Position numbers and translations under genes: made by a program. Shown here one piece after another: positions 38,408 to 47,518 of a DNA stretch of 64,000 bases. The first letter of the stretch is position 1. Every line of letters starts with the position of its first letter. A model generated the notes under the pieces. It saw only the letters and a program-made list of their open reading frames with translations. It was not told the DNA's origin and ran no database searches. The stretch comes from Rhizobium sp. 9140 (lineage in GTDB: Bacteria; Pseudomonadota; Alphaproteobacteria; Rhizobiales; Rhizobiaceae), in NCBI RefSeq assembly GCF_900067135.1, contig NZ_FJUR01000001.1, forward strand, positions 2,297,501-2,361,500. Reading direction: 5' to 3'.

Positions 38408-38535
38408 GAGGGTTTCTCAGCGCATGTTGAGATCCAGATCAGAATCGCTTGACGGTCTGCTCGTAAAGCAACGCACGCTTCCGCAGCATATGAGAATGCG
38501 ACGTATCAGACCTTAAAGTTTTTCGTTGGAAAATG

Positions 38536-38612
<77 letters not shown>

Positions 38613-38643
38613 GTTGGCGCTGCTCTAAGCGGCACGGGTGGTG

Positions 38644-38949
38644 TCAGTGCGTCCAGGGCTGCATGCGGCTGTAGCGGAAGTTGTCGCTGTAGGAGACATT
38701 CTTCCGGGTCGGGTCCTTCGGTGCGATGACGCGATATTCCATGCCGTTACGCTCGGCATAGGCGACGGCGGCTTCTGCGCTTTCAAAGGTGAGCTTGACT
38801 TGCTGGCGGGTGTCGGCCGAACTGGTATAACCCATCATCGGATCGATCGTGCGGGGCGTCTCCTGATCGAATTCGAGCACCCAAAGATTGGTCTTGGCCT
38901 TGCCTGACTGCATCGCGGTCTTGGCGGGACGATAAATCTTGGCGGACAT
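38644..38949 (-). CDS. NDUFS4-type subunit of respiratory complex I
   Basis: 101 residues: the ETC complex I conserved domain (MSAKIYRPAKTAMQSGKAKT, then WVLEFDQE, MMGYTSSADTRQQVKLTFES, and YSDNFRYSRMQPWTH). The mitochondrial homologue NDUFS4 (18 kDa, AQDQ) is an accessory subunit at the NADH-dehydrogenase module. Alphaproteobacteria carry it outside the nuo operon, as here between tRNA genes. Two complex I assembly-factor homologues are in the same window. Confidence 0.92.
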   Translation of the reverse strand: MSAKIYRPAKTAMQSGKAKTNLWVLEFDQETPRTIDPMMGYTSSADTRQQVKLTFESAEAAVAYAERNGMEYRVIAPKDPTRKNVSYSDNFRYSRMQPWTH

Positions 38950-39145
38950 TCCTCAAACTCCAAGCATGGCAACTGCCGGCTCAGCCGGCTTTCCTGTGGC
39001 ATAACGCACAAATGCTGAAAACGGAATGACCTTGATGTAAGCTCGACCAAATTTTCCGTTCGTAAAGGGGCCATATCGGCTCGCAGCTGTGCTGTGGGCG
39101 AAGAGACCCTCACATTCGAGGCGATACAATTTTATAGGGGGAAAA

Positions 39146-39222
<77 letters not shown>

Positions 39223-39377
39223 TGCCGATGGGCGGGCAATACACGCTCGATGGCAGGGCCGCAAGGGCGAAAGGCGGACTGCCTTCGAATTATCGCGACG
39301 ATGTCGCGTTCCACTACCAAGGAGACGGTATCGCAGGAAAAGTGATCCTGTCGCGAACAGGTTGAAGAGGCGAGATG

Positions 39378-39767
39378 CTACCCCGAATCGCCCGTCGTCA
39401 GCTTCATCGCCGCCAGCGTACGCTTCAGCATCGGCTCCGAAATCGGCTTTGACAGGAAGACCGCGCCCTCCGGCAGCGTGCCGTCGGCCGGGTTGTAGCG
39501 GCCGGAAATGATGACAAGGGGACAGTTGGTGTGGAGGGTTGCGGTGAGATGCGCCAGCTGGATACCGTTCATGGAGCCGGGCATGTCAATGTCGGTAAGC
39601 AGCGCGGAGATCGCGGGCAGGGTGTCCATGATCTTCAGCGCCTGATCCGCATTTCCGGCCTCGATGACGGCCAAACCCATGTCTGAGAGGAGATCGGCAA
39701 GATCCATCCGGATCAGGCCGTCGTCTTCCACGACGAGGACGGGAGGGGAGCGCGGATGATCGGGCAT
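39378..39767 (-). CDS. single-domain response regulator
   Basis: 129 residues, a receiver domain only: acidic pair in VLVVEDDGLIR, phospho-acceptor Asp in LLTDIDMPG (about residue 58), and Lys in FLSKPIS. No DNA-binding or enzyme output domain. The ATG overlaps the kinase stop by one base (TGATG), so it is the partner of that kinase. Single-domain regulators of this type usually act by protein contact or by phosphate transfer. Confidence 0.92.
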   Translation of the reverse strand: MPDHPRSPPVLVVEDDGLIRMDLADLLSDMGLAVIEAGNADQALKIMDTLPAISALLTDIDMPGSMNGIQLAHLTATLHTNCPLVIISGRYNPADGTLPEGAVFLSKPISEPMLKRTLAAMKLTTGDSG

Positions 39768-41227
39768 CAATGTTCTTTCTGGAAGCTCTCAAGGTCGGCG
39801 GTCACGATGCAGCGCAGGCCGTCCGGCGCATAGATCATGTCCACATGACCGTCGGACGTGCCGTTCAAGCCCGCTGAAATCAGACGCGAGCCAGAGCCTT
39901 TGACGAGCGGCTCCGCGACGGTCGGGCCGCCCCGTTCCGTCCAGATCATCTCGAAGCGGTCGGCCTCCGGCAGCACCACGCGCCAGCGCAGATCAACGCT
40001 GCCCGAGGGTAACGAGAGCGCACCGTGCTTCACCGCATTCGTCGCGAGTTCATGCAGGATCAGCGACAGAGAGAGCGACGGGCGGGAGCCGATTTTGAGG
40101 TTGGGGCCTGACGTCGCGAAGCGCGGCGCGGCGGGGTCGTCGTGCAGATCCGTCATCTGCTGGACGAGCTGGCGCACCGTCGATGTTCCGCGCCCGCCTT
40201 CGAGAATCGTATCATGCGCGGCGCTGAGCACCGCGAGCCGCTCGGAGAGGCGCTGGCGTGCCGAGGCGATGTCGGGCGCATTGCGAAGGGTCTGCGAGGC
40301 GATCGCCTGAACCATGGCGAGCTGGTTCTTCAACCTGTGTCCGAGTTCGTGCGAGAGAAGCTCCCGGCTGGCCTCCTCCGCCCGGAGGTCGGTCACATCG
40401 CGGGCCTGCACGAGGATGCCGTTGATCGTGCCGTCCTCTTGCCGCATCGGCTGGTAGACGAGGTCGATCAGCCTGCGCTGCATTTCGCCATCGGGACCAC
40501 GATTGAGCTGGATCGGCAGATCGCGCGCAATGAAGCTTTCGCCGGTCCGGTAGACGTTATCGAGGATATCGATGAACCCCTGGCGCACAACCTCGGTCAC
40601 GGCTTCCGCCACGGTCTTTCCGATGATATCCCGACCGACGCCGATCATCGTGTAATATTCTTCGTTCGCATAATCGAAGACATGGTTCGGACCGACGAGC
40701 ATCGCGATGCCGCCGGGGCTGAGTTCGAACACCTGCCGGAAACGCTCCCGCTGCGTCCGCTCCGCACGGCGCACCATGACCTGGGCGGTGATTTCCGTGC
40801 AGGCGCAGAACATGCCGAGCACCGTGCCCCAAGGGTCCCGCACCGGCGTGTAGGAAAAGGCGAAGTGCGTCTCTTCCGGATAGCCGTTCCGGTGCATGGT
40901 GAACTCGATGTCGTCCATCGACGTGCCACGCCCCGCATAGGCATCGGTGATGATGGGTTCGACGGCGTCCCAGATGTCATGCCACAGCGCGCGGAACGAC
41001 CCCCCGAAGGCAGCGGGATGCCGATGTCCGCACATGGCGGCATAGCCATCATTGTAAAGCGTGGTCTGCTGTGGCCCCCAGACGATCAGCATCGGCTGGA
41101 GCGAGCCGAGCATGACGTTGGTCAGCGTTTTCAGCTCGACGCTCCAGTCCTCCCGCGCCCCGAGCGGTGTCCGTGACCAGTCCATCTCATCGAACAGGAT
41201 CCCGCAGTCGGGATTGGCAGGAAACAT
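39767..41227 (-). CDS. HWE-family sensor histidine kinase with PAS domains
   Basis: 486 residues, no membrane segment, so cytosolic. It has two PAS-like sensor regions (about 20-150 and 165-285), then the HWE kinase core: phospho-His in HELGHRLKNQLAMVQAIA near residue 300, N-box LHELATNAVKHGALS, and the WTERGG motif (W-x-E) that names the family. HWE kinases are typical of Rhizobiales and are often light, oxygen or stress sensors. No chromophore Cys or heme ligand can be fixed. The response regulator follows with overlapping codons. Confidence 0.9.
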   Translation of the reverse strand: MFPANPDCGILFDEMDWSRTPLGAREDWSVELKTLTNVMLGSLQPMLIVWGPQQTTLYNDGYAAMCGHRHPAAFGGSFRALWHDIWDAVEPIITDAYAGRGTSMDDIEFTMHRNGYPEETHFAFSYTPVRDPWGTVLGMFCACTEITAQVMVRRAERTQRERFRQVFELSPGGIAMLVGPNHVFDYANEEYYTMIGVGRDIIGKTVAEAVTEVVRQGFIDILDNVYRTGESFIARDLPIQLNRGPDGEMQRRLIDLVYQPMRQEDGTINGILVQARDVTDLRAEEASRELLSHELGHRLKNQLAMVQAIASQTLRNAPDIASARQRLSERLAVLSAAHDTILEGGRGTSTVRQLVQQMTDLHDDPAAPRFATSGPNLKIGSRPSLSLSLILHELATNAVKHGALSLPSGSVDLRWRVVLPEADRFEMIWTERGGPTVAEPLVKGSGSRLISAGLNGTSDGHVDMIYAPDGLRCIVTADLESFQKEH

Positions 41228-41449
41228 CGAGAGTCCTTCATTCGGCAGGCGCCGGCCTCAGCAAGCGCCCGATATTCTCCGCGATGTAGCGCCATGGCGG
41301 TAAATCTTCCAGTCTCATCTCTCCATCCCTCAGGGGATATCAATGTCGGCAAGAGCGAGACAGGTGTGTGTAAGTGAAGAATTACGGCTTTCCCGCAGGG
41401 TTCGTCTGTGCCATGGACGCTGAAAGCGACGCACAGGAAAGGTTTCGAT

Positions 41450-42544
41450 TTGCCCGAACTCTCGCTTCCCCGCCGTCCGTTGAAACTGGCGCCTGATGTC
41501 ATTTCCACGCCTCGAGCCTATTACTGGTCGACGCCGATCATTCTGGCACTGTGCGTCTTTCTGCTCGTCTGGGAAGGGCCGGGCGTGCTGCGCGATTTTG
41601 CCATCAGCCAGAATCCGGTACTCATCGAGGATGGCGACGTCCAGAACGGCCGTTGCACGACCCGCAAGGCCATCTTTACCGATTGCGAAGCCCGCCTCGT
41701 CTACAGCTATGGCGGCAAGGACTACGCGTCGGACGTCGAGATCATGTTCGTCGATTTCCATGTCGGGGACTATGAGACGGGGCTCGTCATCTCGGGCGAT
41801 CATCCGGAACTGGCGACGATAAGCCTCGGCCTCGACAGGCTCTGGAACCGCTTCATAACGCTGACGCTCTTCGTTCTGTTTCTCGGAGGTCTGGGCATCG
41901 GGATGATCTTCCTCAGCCTGCGGATCTGGCGTGTCCGCGGGCAGTTGCGGCATCCCGCTATGCTGGTTCCGGTGCCGGTGGAAATCGCCGCGTTCGACCG
42001 AAAGCGCAGCATCCTCTCGATCACCTATAACGACACGGTCGCGGACGACAAGACCAAGCGCTCGGCCTATACGCGGATGCGGAACGGTGAGGAGCCGCTG
42101 ATCGTCGGAACGAGCGGAACCAAGCCCGTCGCTCTTGCCGTCCGGCACGGAAACACCGCTCTCCCCGTGCTGCTCGACGATCGCCTGATGCGGATCGAGC
42201 TGACCGATGCGGAGCGCGCAGAGGCCCTTCTGCCCTTCGCGAGGGCAGCCGACGAGCACGACGGTCGTTCGCTGCTCGTGGAAACTCCGCAAAAAACGGT
42301 GTCAATGTGGAAGCGGCTGCAGATGGTCTTCGGCGTTCTGCTTCTCATCGTGGTCGGCGTCGTCGGTTTCTGGCTCTGGTACGTCCTCGCCTCCGACACG
42401 CAGTTCCAGTCGCCGGGCATGGACATCAACAATATGATGCCGGCACCGGTCAACGAATGGGGCTGCGACCAGCTGCAAAAGCGTTTCGGAGACCAGCGTG
42501 CACCGTTCGGATGCACGGCCAGCGATTACACGAGCTGGAAATGA
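41450..42544 (+). CDS. uncharacterised membrane protein, three predicted spans
   Basis: 364 residues. Membrane helices near residues 25-45 (STPIILALCVFLLVW), 137-160 (ITLTLFVLFLGGLGIGMIFLSL) and 298-320 (LQMVFGVLLLIVVGVVGFWLWY). Soluble segments lie between them, the first with two Cys (GRCTTRKAIFTDCEARL) that could form a disulfide. I do not recognise the family. TTG 41450 is preferred as start because AGGAAAGG lies 6 bases before it; an in-frame GTG at 41408 is the alternative. It is divergent from the HWE kinase and stands next to the MocR gene. Confidence 0.7.
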   Translation: MPELSLPRRPLKLAPDVISTPRAYYWSTPIILALCVFLLVWEGPGVLRDFAISQNPVLIEDGDVQNGRCTTRKAIFTDCEARLVYSYGGKDYASDVEIMFVDFHVGDYETGLVISGDHPELATISLGLDRLWNRFITLTLFVLFLGGLGIGMIFLSLRIWRVRGQLRHPAMLVPVPVEIAAFDRKRSILSITYNDTVADDKTKRSAYTRMRNGEEPLIVGTSGTKPVALAVRHGNTALPVLLDDRLMRIELTDAERAEALLPFARAADEHDGRSLLVETPQKTVSMWKRLQMVFGVLLLIVVGVVGFWLWYVLASDTQFQSPGMDINNMMPAPVNEWGCDQLQKRFGDQRAPFGCTASDYTSWK

Positions 42545-42574
42545 TCCTGAGCGCGACACCCCGGAGATGATGGC

Positions 42575-44002
42575 TCAGAGGCTATCTCTTCGGCCTTGCG
42601 GCGCTTTCAGAACATCGCGCAGGACGTCGAAGACCTTCGGCTCCTGCATTTGTGAAACGTTGAAGCGCATGAAGGTCGTTGCGCTCTGCGAGAGGCTGAA
42701 GGCGTTGCCGGGTGCAAGCACGAGACCCCGCCGCAGGGCGCTGCGCGCCACGTCGGCGGCGTCCCTGTCCCCCGGAAGCCGGCACCAGAGGAACATGCCT
42801 GCCTGCGGCTCGAGCCACGGAGTGACGCCAAGGTTCCGGAGCCGGGTCGAGACGGTCTGCATCGCGGTCGCCAGCCGCTGGCGCAGCGTCTCCAAGTGCT
42901 TTCGATAGCTGCCGTCGCTGAGGACGCCATAGACGAGCTCGGCCGTCATTCGACCGCCGCCGAAGGTCGTCGCGATCTTCAAATCGGTCAGGCTGTCGAT
43001 CCATTCGGGCTTTGCAGCGATGAAGCCGCAGCGTCCCGAGGCGGACAGCGTCTTCGAAAAGCTGCCGATGTGAATGACACGATCGAGCCCGTCGAAGGCT
43101 GCCAGCCGCGGGGCGGGGCTGCGCTCGAAATCGGCGAAGATGTCATCCTCGATGATGACGACGTTGCCTTGCTCGGCGATCTTCAGGACCCGATGTGCGG
43201 TGACCGGCGAGAGGATCGCGCCGGTCGGATTGTGGATGGCGGAGTTGGTGATGTAGAGCCGGGGCCGGTGATCCGCGACCGCTTTCGTGAAGGCGTCGAT
43301 ATCCGGGCCGGTCGGGGTGTAGGGAACGCCGACGATCTGCGCGCGATGCGCGCGCAACAAGGCGTGAAAATTGAAGTAGCAGGGATCGTCCACCAGCACC
43401 GTATCCCCGGGTTCCAGCAGGAGGCGGCAGAGGAGATCGATCGCCTGTGTGCCGGATTCCGCCAGCAGGATCTGGTCCGGGGAAGCCTCGATGCCGCGTT
43501 CGCCCATGCGCCGGCCGATGAGCTGACGAAGGGTGCTGAGGCCGAGGGGAGAGCCGTACTCCGAAAGCACCGGGCTTTTGGCGCGCGACAAGGTGCGCAA
43601 AGCACGCCGTATTCCATCTTCCGGCAGCCAGCTTGGTGGCAACCAGCCGCATCCGGGTTTTGCATCCTCCGTATTGGCCTCCAGCGATTGGCGGGACACC
43701 CAGAAGGGATCGATGGCCCGATCACGCTTTGGCCCGGCATCGGCAACCGAAAAGGGAATCGTGGTCGCGGCCGCCTGATGCGTTACATAGAAGCCCGAGC
43801 CCGGTCGCGACTGGATCGTGCCATCGCCGACCAGTCGCTCATAGGCTTCCACCACGGTGGATGTGGAGACCTTCAGCGCCGCCGCAAGCTTGCGGATCGA
43901 GGGTAGCTTCGCGCCCGGCAACAGCGCACGGCTGGCGATCCGCAGACGGATCGTCTCCATCACCATGGTCGTGCGGTTTGGAGACGGTGCAACATGATCC
44001 AT
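42575..44002 (-). CDS. MocR-type regulator (GntR wHTH fused to aminotransferase domain)
   Basis: 475 residues: N-terminal GntR winged helix (about 1-75: IRLRIASRALLPGAKLPS, KVSTSTVVEAYERLV) joined to a fold type I aminotransferase domain (about 110-470). The PLP lysine lies in HIGSFSKTLSASGRCGF, and conserved IHNPTGAIL is visible. Such regulators bind PLP or an amino compound. The DMT exporter starts 125 bases away on the other strand and is the likely target. ATG 44002 is chosen; the frame continues upstream to 44521 without coding character. Confidence 0.92.
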   Translation of the reverse strand: MDHVAPSPNRTTMVMETIRLRIASRALLPGAKLPSIRKLAAALKVSTSTVVEAYERLVGDGTIQSRPGSGFYVTHQAAATTIPFSVADAGPKRDRAIDPFWVSRQSLEANTEDAKPGCGWLPPSWLPEDGIRRALRTLSRAKSPVLSEYGSPLGLSTLRQLIGRRMGERGIEASPDQILLAESGTQAIDLLCRLLLEPGDTVLVDDPCYFNFHALLRAHRAQIVGVPYTPTGPDIDAFTKAVADHRPRLYITNSAIHNPTGAILSPVTAHRVLKIAEQGNVVIIEDDIFADFERSPAPRLAAFDGLDRVIHIGSFSKTLSASGRCGFIAAKPEWIDSLTDLKIATTFGGGRMTAELVYGVLSDGSYRKHLETLRQRLATAMQTVSTRLRNLGVTPWLEPQAGMFLWCRLPGDRDAADVARSALRRGLVLAPGNAFSLSQSATTFMRFNVSQMQEPKVFDVLRDVLKAPQGRRDSL

Positions 44003-44023
44003 CTGTAATGCTTCTTTACCATA

Positions 44024-44062
44024 ACAGTTTCGATGAACTGTACACAACCGTTTCTGGCACTG
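44024..44062. promoter_or_regulatory. direct repeat, candidate MocR operator
   Basis: ACAGTTTC...ACTG (44024-44040) and ACCGTTTC...ACTG (44047-44062) form two direct repeats whose starts are 23 bases apart. The first also holds an inverted CAGTT/AACTG. It lies between the divergent MocR and exporter genes, where MocR proteins usually bind direct repeats. Confidence 0.5.
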
Positions 44063-44126
44063 CCGGGCAAGCGGGTCAATAAGGATCATCTTGTCGAACG
44101 GGACAGGTTTGTCGAAGGAGTGTCTG

Positions 44127-44990
44127 ATGGATCGGGGAACGGCCGGCTGGCTGAATGGAATGATCGGCGTATTGATCTTCAGCGGATCGCTGCCCGCCAC
44201 ACGCCTCGCCGTGATGCAGTTCGATCCCGTCTTCCTCACGGTCGCCCGTGCGGCAATCGCGGGTCTTCTGGCGCTCGGGCTTCTGCTGCTGCTGCGGCAG
44301 AAATGGCCGGCACCGCGAGACGTCGCCTCTCTGGTGATCGTCGCGCTGGGCGTCGTCGTCGGCTTCCCCCTCTTGACCGCGCTGGCGCTGCAGCATGTCA
44401 CATCCGCGCACTCGATCGTCTTCATCGGGCTGCTGCCGCTGGCGACCGCCATTTTCGGCGTCATCCGAGGTGGTGAACGGCCCAAACCCGCCTTCTGGAT
44501 CTTTTCTCTCCTGGGAAGCACACTCGTTGCCGCTTATGCGTTGGCACAGGGGCTCAGCGCATCCCCGCTCGGCGACCTCCTGATGCTTGTGGCGATCATC
44601 GTCTGCGGACTCGGCTATGCCGAAGGGGGAAAGCTGTCGCGAACGCTTGGCGGCTGGCAGGTCATTTCCTGGGCGCTCGTTCTTTCGCTCCCGCCGATGC
44701 TTGGTCTGGCGTTGTTCACGATGCCTGCAAGCTTCGCCGGCATCGAGCCGCCGGCCCTTTTCGGGCTTGCCTATGTCTCGCTGTTCAGCATGCTCATCGG
44801 GTTCATCTTCTGGTATCGCGGGCTGTCCCAAGGCGGCATCGCCGCCGTCGGCCAGCTCCAACTGCTGCAACCTTTTTTCGCGCTGGTACTGGCGGCGACC
44901 CTTCTGCACGAGCCGGTCACTTCGGGGATGCTGGGCATCACCGTCTGCGTCATCCTGTGCGTCTTCGGCGCCCGCCGGTTCGGGCGCTGA
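44127..44990 (+). CDS. EamA/DMT-family transporter
   Basis: 287 residues, ten predicted helices, two EamA repeats (GVLIFSGSLPATRLAVMQ in the first half; SLFSMLIGFIFWYRGLSQGG in the second). DMT exporters move amino acids and metabolites outward. GGAG before ATG 44127 fixes the start. The divergent MocR gene suggests control by a PLP-related or amino acid signal; the substrate is unknown. Confidence 0.9.
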   Translation: MDRGTAGWLNGMIGVLIFSGSLPATRLAVMQFDPVFLTVARAAIAGLLALGLLLLLRQKWPAPRDVASLVIVALGVVVGFPLLTALALQHVTSAHSIVFIGLLPLATAIFGVIRGGERPKPAFWIFSLLGSTLVAAYALAQGLSASPLGDLLMLVAIIVCGLGYAEGGKLSRTLGGWQVISWALVLSLPPMLGLALFTMPASFAGIEPPALFGLAYVSLFSMLIGFIFWYRGLSQGGIAAVGQLQLLQPFFALVLAATLLHEPVTSGMLGITVCVILCVFGARRFGR

Positions 44991-44997
44991 AAACGGC

Positions 44998-46818
44998 CTA
45001 GGCGGCCCGATGCCGCGTGGCGACCGCCGGTGCCGTGCCCTGCCTGCCGGGATTGAGCTGGAACCGGTTGACGATCGCCGACAGCGCCGTCGCATCCGAG
45101 GCGAGATTGCTGCTGATGGCCGTGGTCTCCTCGACCATGGCGGCGTTCTTCTGGGTCATCTGGTCGATCGCGTTCACGGCCGTGCTGATCTCCAGCAGCC
45201 CCACGGACTGCTCTTTCGAGCCCGTCGTGATCGCTTCGACCTTGGTGTCGATCTCCATCACGTATCGTGCAATCTCGGCGAGCGCACGACCCGTCTGGTC
45301 GACCAAACGCACGCCGTCGGAGACATCGCCCGAAGATGTTCGGATCAGCGCATTGATATCCTTGGCCGCAGCGGCCGAACGTTGAGCGAGTTCGCGAACC
45401 TCCTGTGCAACGACGGCAAATCCGCGGCCGGCATCCCCCGCGCGCGCGGCCTCGACCCCGGCGTTGAGCGCGAGCAGGTTGGTCTGGAAAGCGATCTCGT
45501 CGATCACATGGATGATCTGCCCGATCTGGTTCGACGACGCATCGATACGCCGCATCGCCTCGACCGCATCCCGCACGATCTGGCCGGAGGATGTCGCGCT
45601 TTGGTTGGCCGCACCGACGAGGCTGCGCGTTTCCGCAGCGCGGTCGGCCGAGGATTTGACGGTGGCAGTGACTTCGTCGAGGGCCGCGGATGTCTGCTCC
45701 AGCGCTGCCGCCTGCTGCTCGGTACGCTTGGAAAGCTCGTCTGCCGCCTGATACATCTCGCTCGCATTGCCAGAGAGTTCGGATGTCTTGCCGAGAACCT
45801 GCTCCAACGTCAGCTGGAAGGTTGCGAGCGACTGATTGAAATCGACGCGAAGCGGCTCGAAGCGGTCAGCGAAAGGCTGGTCGAGCGGGCTGCGAATATT
45901 GCAATCGGCAAGCCGTCCGAGTCCGGCACCCAGCGTTTCCACGACGGTGCGCAGTTCCTCGGCTTCCCGCTCGCGATGGCGCTGCTGTTCGAGACGCTGG
46001 GCTTCCGACAGGGACCGATCCTGTTCGGCGGCCGCGCGCATCTGCTGGCGCTCGATCGCCCCCGCACGGAAGACGGCGAGGGCACGCGCCATGGCGCCGA
46101 TCTCGTCCGTGCGCTTGGCAAACGGAACCTCGGCCGTGTAGTCACCGCCGGAAAGCACGCTCATGGCGTTGCCGATCTCGACGAGCGGTGTGATGGCGCG
46201 ACGCCGGACGAACCAGAGGCCGGCGAGAAAGAGAAGGACGGATGCAGCGCTGCTCAGCGCGCCGATCATCGTATATTCGGTTCCCGCACTGTCGGCTTTC
46301 GCTACGGCCGTCTCCAGCGTTGCGGTCGCCATCTTTGCCAGATCACGAACCTTTGCGTCATGAATATAAAAGGCGTCCATGACGGGTTGGAGGTCTGCCG
46401 TTTCCCCGCGAACCTTGGCCTCTTCGAAAACCGTGGCCATCGACCAGAACGCCTCGCCGCTGGCAACGACCTGATCGGTCAGGCCGGCCCGAAGCGTCTT
46501 GTCGAGATCCGCCGACACCCAGAACGCCTTGCGCGCGTCGAAATCCGCGCGGAGCGCCTTCATCTTTTCGAGGTTGGAACCGGCGCGTTCCGGGTGCGCC
46601 ATGGTCTCGTTCGCCAACATGTAGGCTTCCAGAGCGTAGAGCGGCGGCGGGAGAATGTCGGCCACAAGATCCTTGCCATTGGCGATCCCCGTATAGACGG
46701 GTCCACCGACCTTCAGTTCCTGCAGGGTCATCGTCTGCAATCCTATAGAGGCAACGAGACCGCCCGTGACGACGACTCCGAACACCACCAGCAAGCGAGA
46801 AATTGTCAGGCTCGACAT
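44998..46818 (-). CDS. methyl-accepting chemotaxis protein
   Basis: 606 residues. Membrane helix near 8-28 (LLVVFGVVVTGGLVASIG), a periplasmic helical sensor of about 160 residues, a second membrane helix near 190-210, HAMP domain (RRRAITPLVEIGNAM), and the cytoplasmic signalling hairpin with the CheA/CheW tip IDEIAFQTNLLALNAGVEAARAG. The signal is unknown. The frame is open back to 47034 but ATG 46818 (MSSLTISRLL) has GGAG 7 bases upstream. It ends 8 bases from the exporter stop, convergent. Confidence 0.93.
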   Translation of the reverse strand: MSSLTISRLLVVFGVVVTGGLVASIGLQTMTLQELKVGGPVYTGIANGKDLVADILPPPLYALEAYMLANETMAHPERAGSNLEKMKALRADFDARKAFWVSADLDKTLRAGLTDQVVASGEAFWSMATVFEEAKVRGETADLQPVMDAFYIHDAKVRDLAKMATATLETAVAKADSAGTEYTMIGALSSAASVLLFLAGLWFVRRRAITPLVEIGNAMSVLSGGDYTAEVPFAKRTDEIGAMARALAVFRAGAIERQQMRAAAEQDRSLSEAQRLEQQRHREREAEELRTVVETLGAGLGRLADCNIRSPLDQPFADRFEPLRVDFNQSLATFQLTLEQVLGKTSELSGNASEMYQAADELSKRTEQQAAALEQTSAALDEVTATVKSSADRAAETRSLVGAANQSATSSGQIVRDAVEAMRRIDASSNQIGQIIHVIDEIAFQTNLLALNAGVEAARAGDAGRGFAVVAQEVRELAQRSAAAAKDINALIRTSSGDVSDGVRLVDQTGRALAEIARYVMEIDTKVEAITTGSKEQSVGLLEISTAVNAIDQMTQKNAAMVEETTAISSNLASDATALSAIVNRFQLNPGRQGTAPAVATRHRAA

Positions 46819-47030
46819 GTGATCTCCAAGATCGCGCATGCGCAGACGCCAACCGCCGCGATCCATGCTTTGGATTAGTGATGAGCCCCGCACTCTAAAA
46901 CTTCGTGAACGTTTCGAGGTAAAAACACCAATTCTAGGGTTTCGTGAAAGATAATCCCCGAGGCTTTCCGCTGGAAACAGGCGACGCCAAGGAACCGTGC
47001 GATAGCGCTGCCTATGCGTGTAGCTCACAT

Positions 47031-47345
47031 TCAATTCAAGTCAGAGAACCAGGCTGCGTAAGGCGTGTTTTTGACGAGATGGCGATTATAATCCGGCGTG
47101 CCATCCGTCCACCAGGCAGGGCCTCTTTCACCCAGCGCGACCTTCGCCGCCTCGACCCCACGCCGTGCCTCGGCCATCCGTGCGCGATCCTCGCCCGCAT
47201 CGCGAATCGCTCTTCGCGCGGACATGAGTTCCGACACCAACCTGACGCGATCGTCCTCAGCAAGATCGGGATTGCTCGTCCGCCACAGACGGCCCCGAAC
47301 CACGAAGTACCGACCGTCCGGCGTGTGAAGATACGAAGTGGTCAA
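47031..47345 (-). CDS. conserved hypothetical protein, 104 aa
   Basis: Soluble basic protein starting MTTSYLHTPDGRYFVVRGRL and containing a Trp-rich end (GPAWWTDGTPDYNRH). I recall similar rhizobial proteins, sometimes given uninformative transporter names, but cannot assign a function. No signal peptide or known domain. It lies between the chemoreceptor and nrdJ on the same strand. Confidence 0.65.
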   Translation of the reverse strand: MTTSYLHTPDGRYFVVRGRLWRTSNPDLAEDDRVRLVSELMSARRAIRDAGEDRARMAEARRGVEAAKVALGERGPAWWTDGTPDYNRHLVKNTPYAAWFSDLN

Positions 47346-47437
47346 GGGTCGCTCCGTCGTTCGGTCATGACGAAACCCTCACAGGCCTCGCCTGTTCCCG
47401 TGGCGGGCGTTTGGAAAGAGCCAACCGCCAAAACGAA

Positions 47438-47469
47438 ACAACCCGCCGATGCTGCCATCGGCGGGTTGT
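47438..47469 (-). terminator. terminator of nrdJ
   Basis: Minus-strand arms of 14 bp, ACAACCCGCCGATG and its complement, with loop GCAG, followed by TTCGTTTTGG. It starts 49 bases after the nrdJ stop. Confidence 0.9.
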
Positions 47470-47518
47470 CCGTGTCGTGGTCGTTACCGGACCGGACCGT
47501 CTAACGGCTCCGGTCTGC

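Noticed and set aside
44587..46878. A 763-codon frame on the + strand across the exporter and chemoreceptor
   Set aside because: It overlaps the real exporter in another frame and runs antisense to the chemoreceptor. No domain is visible.
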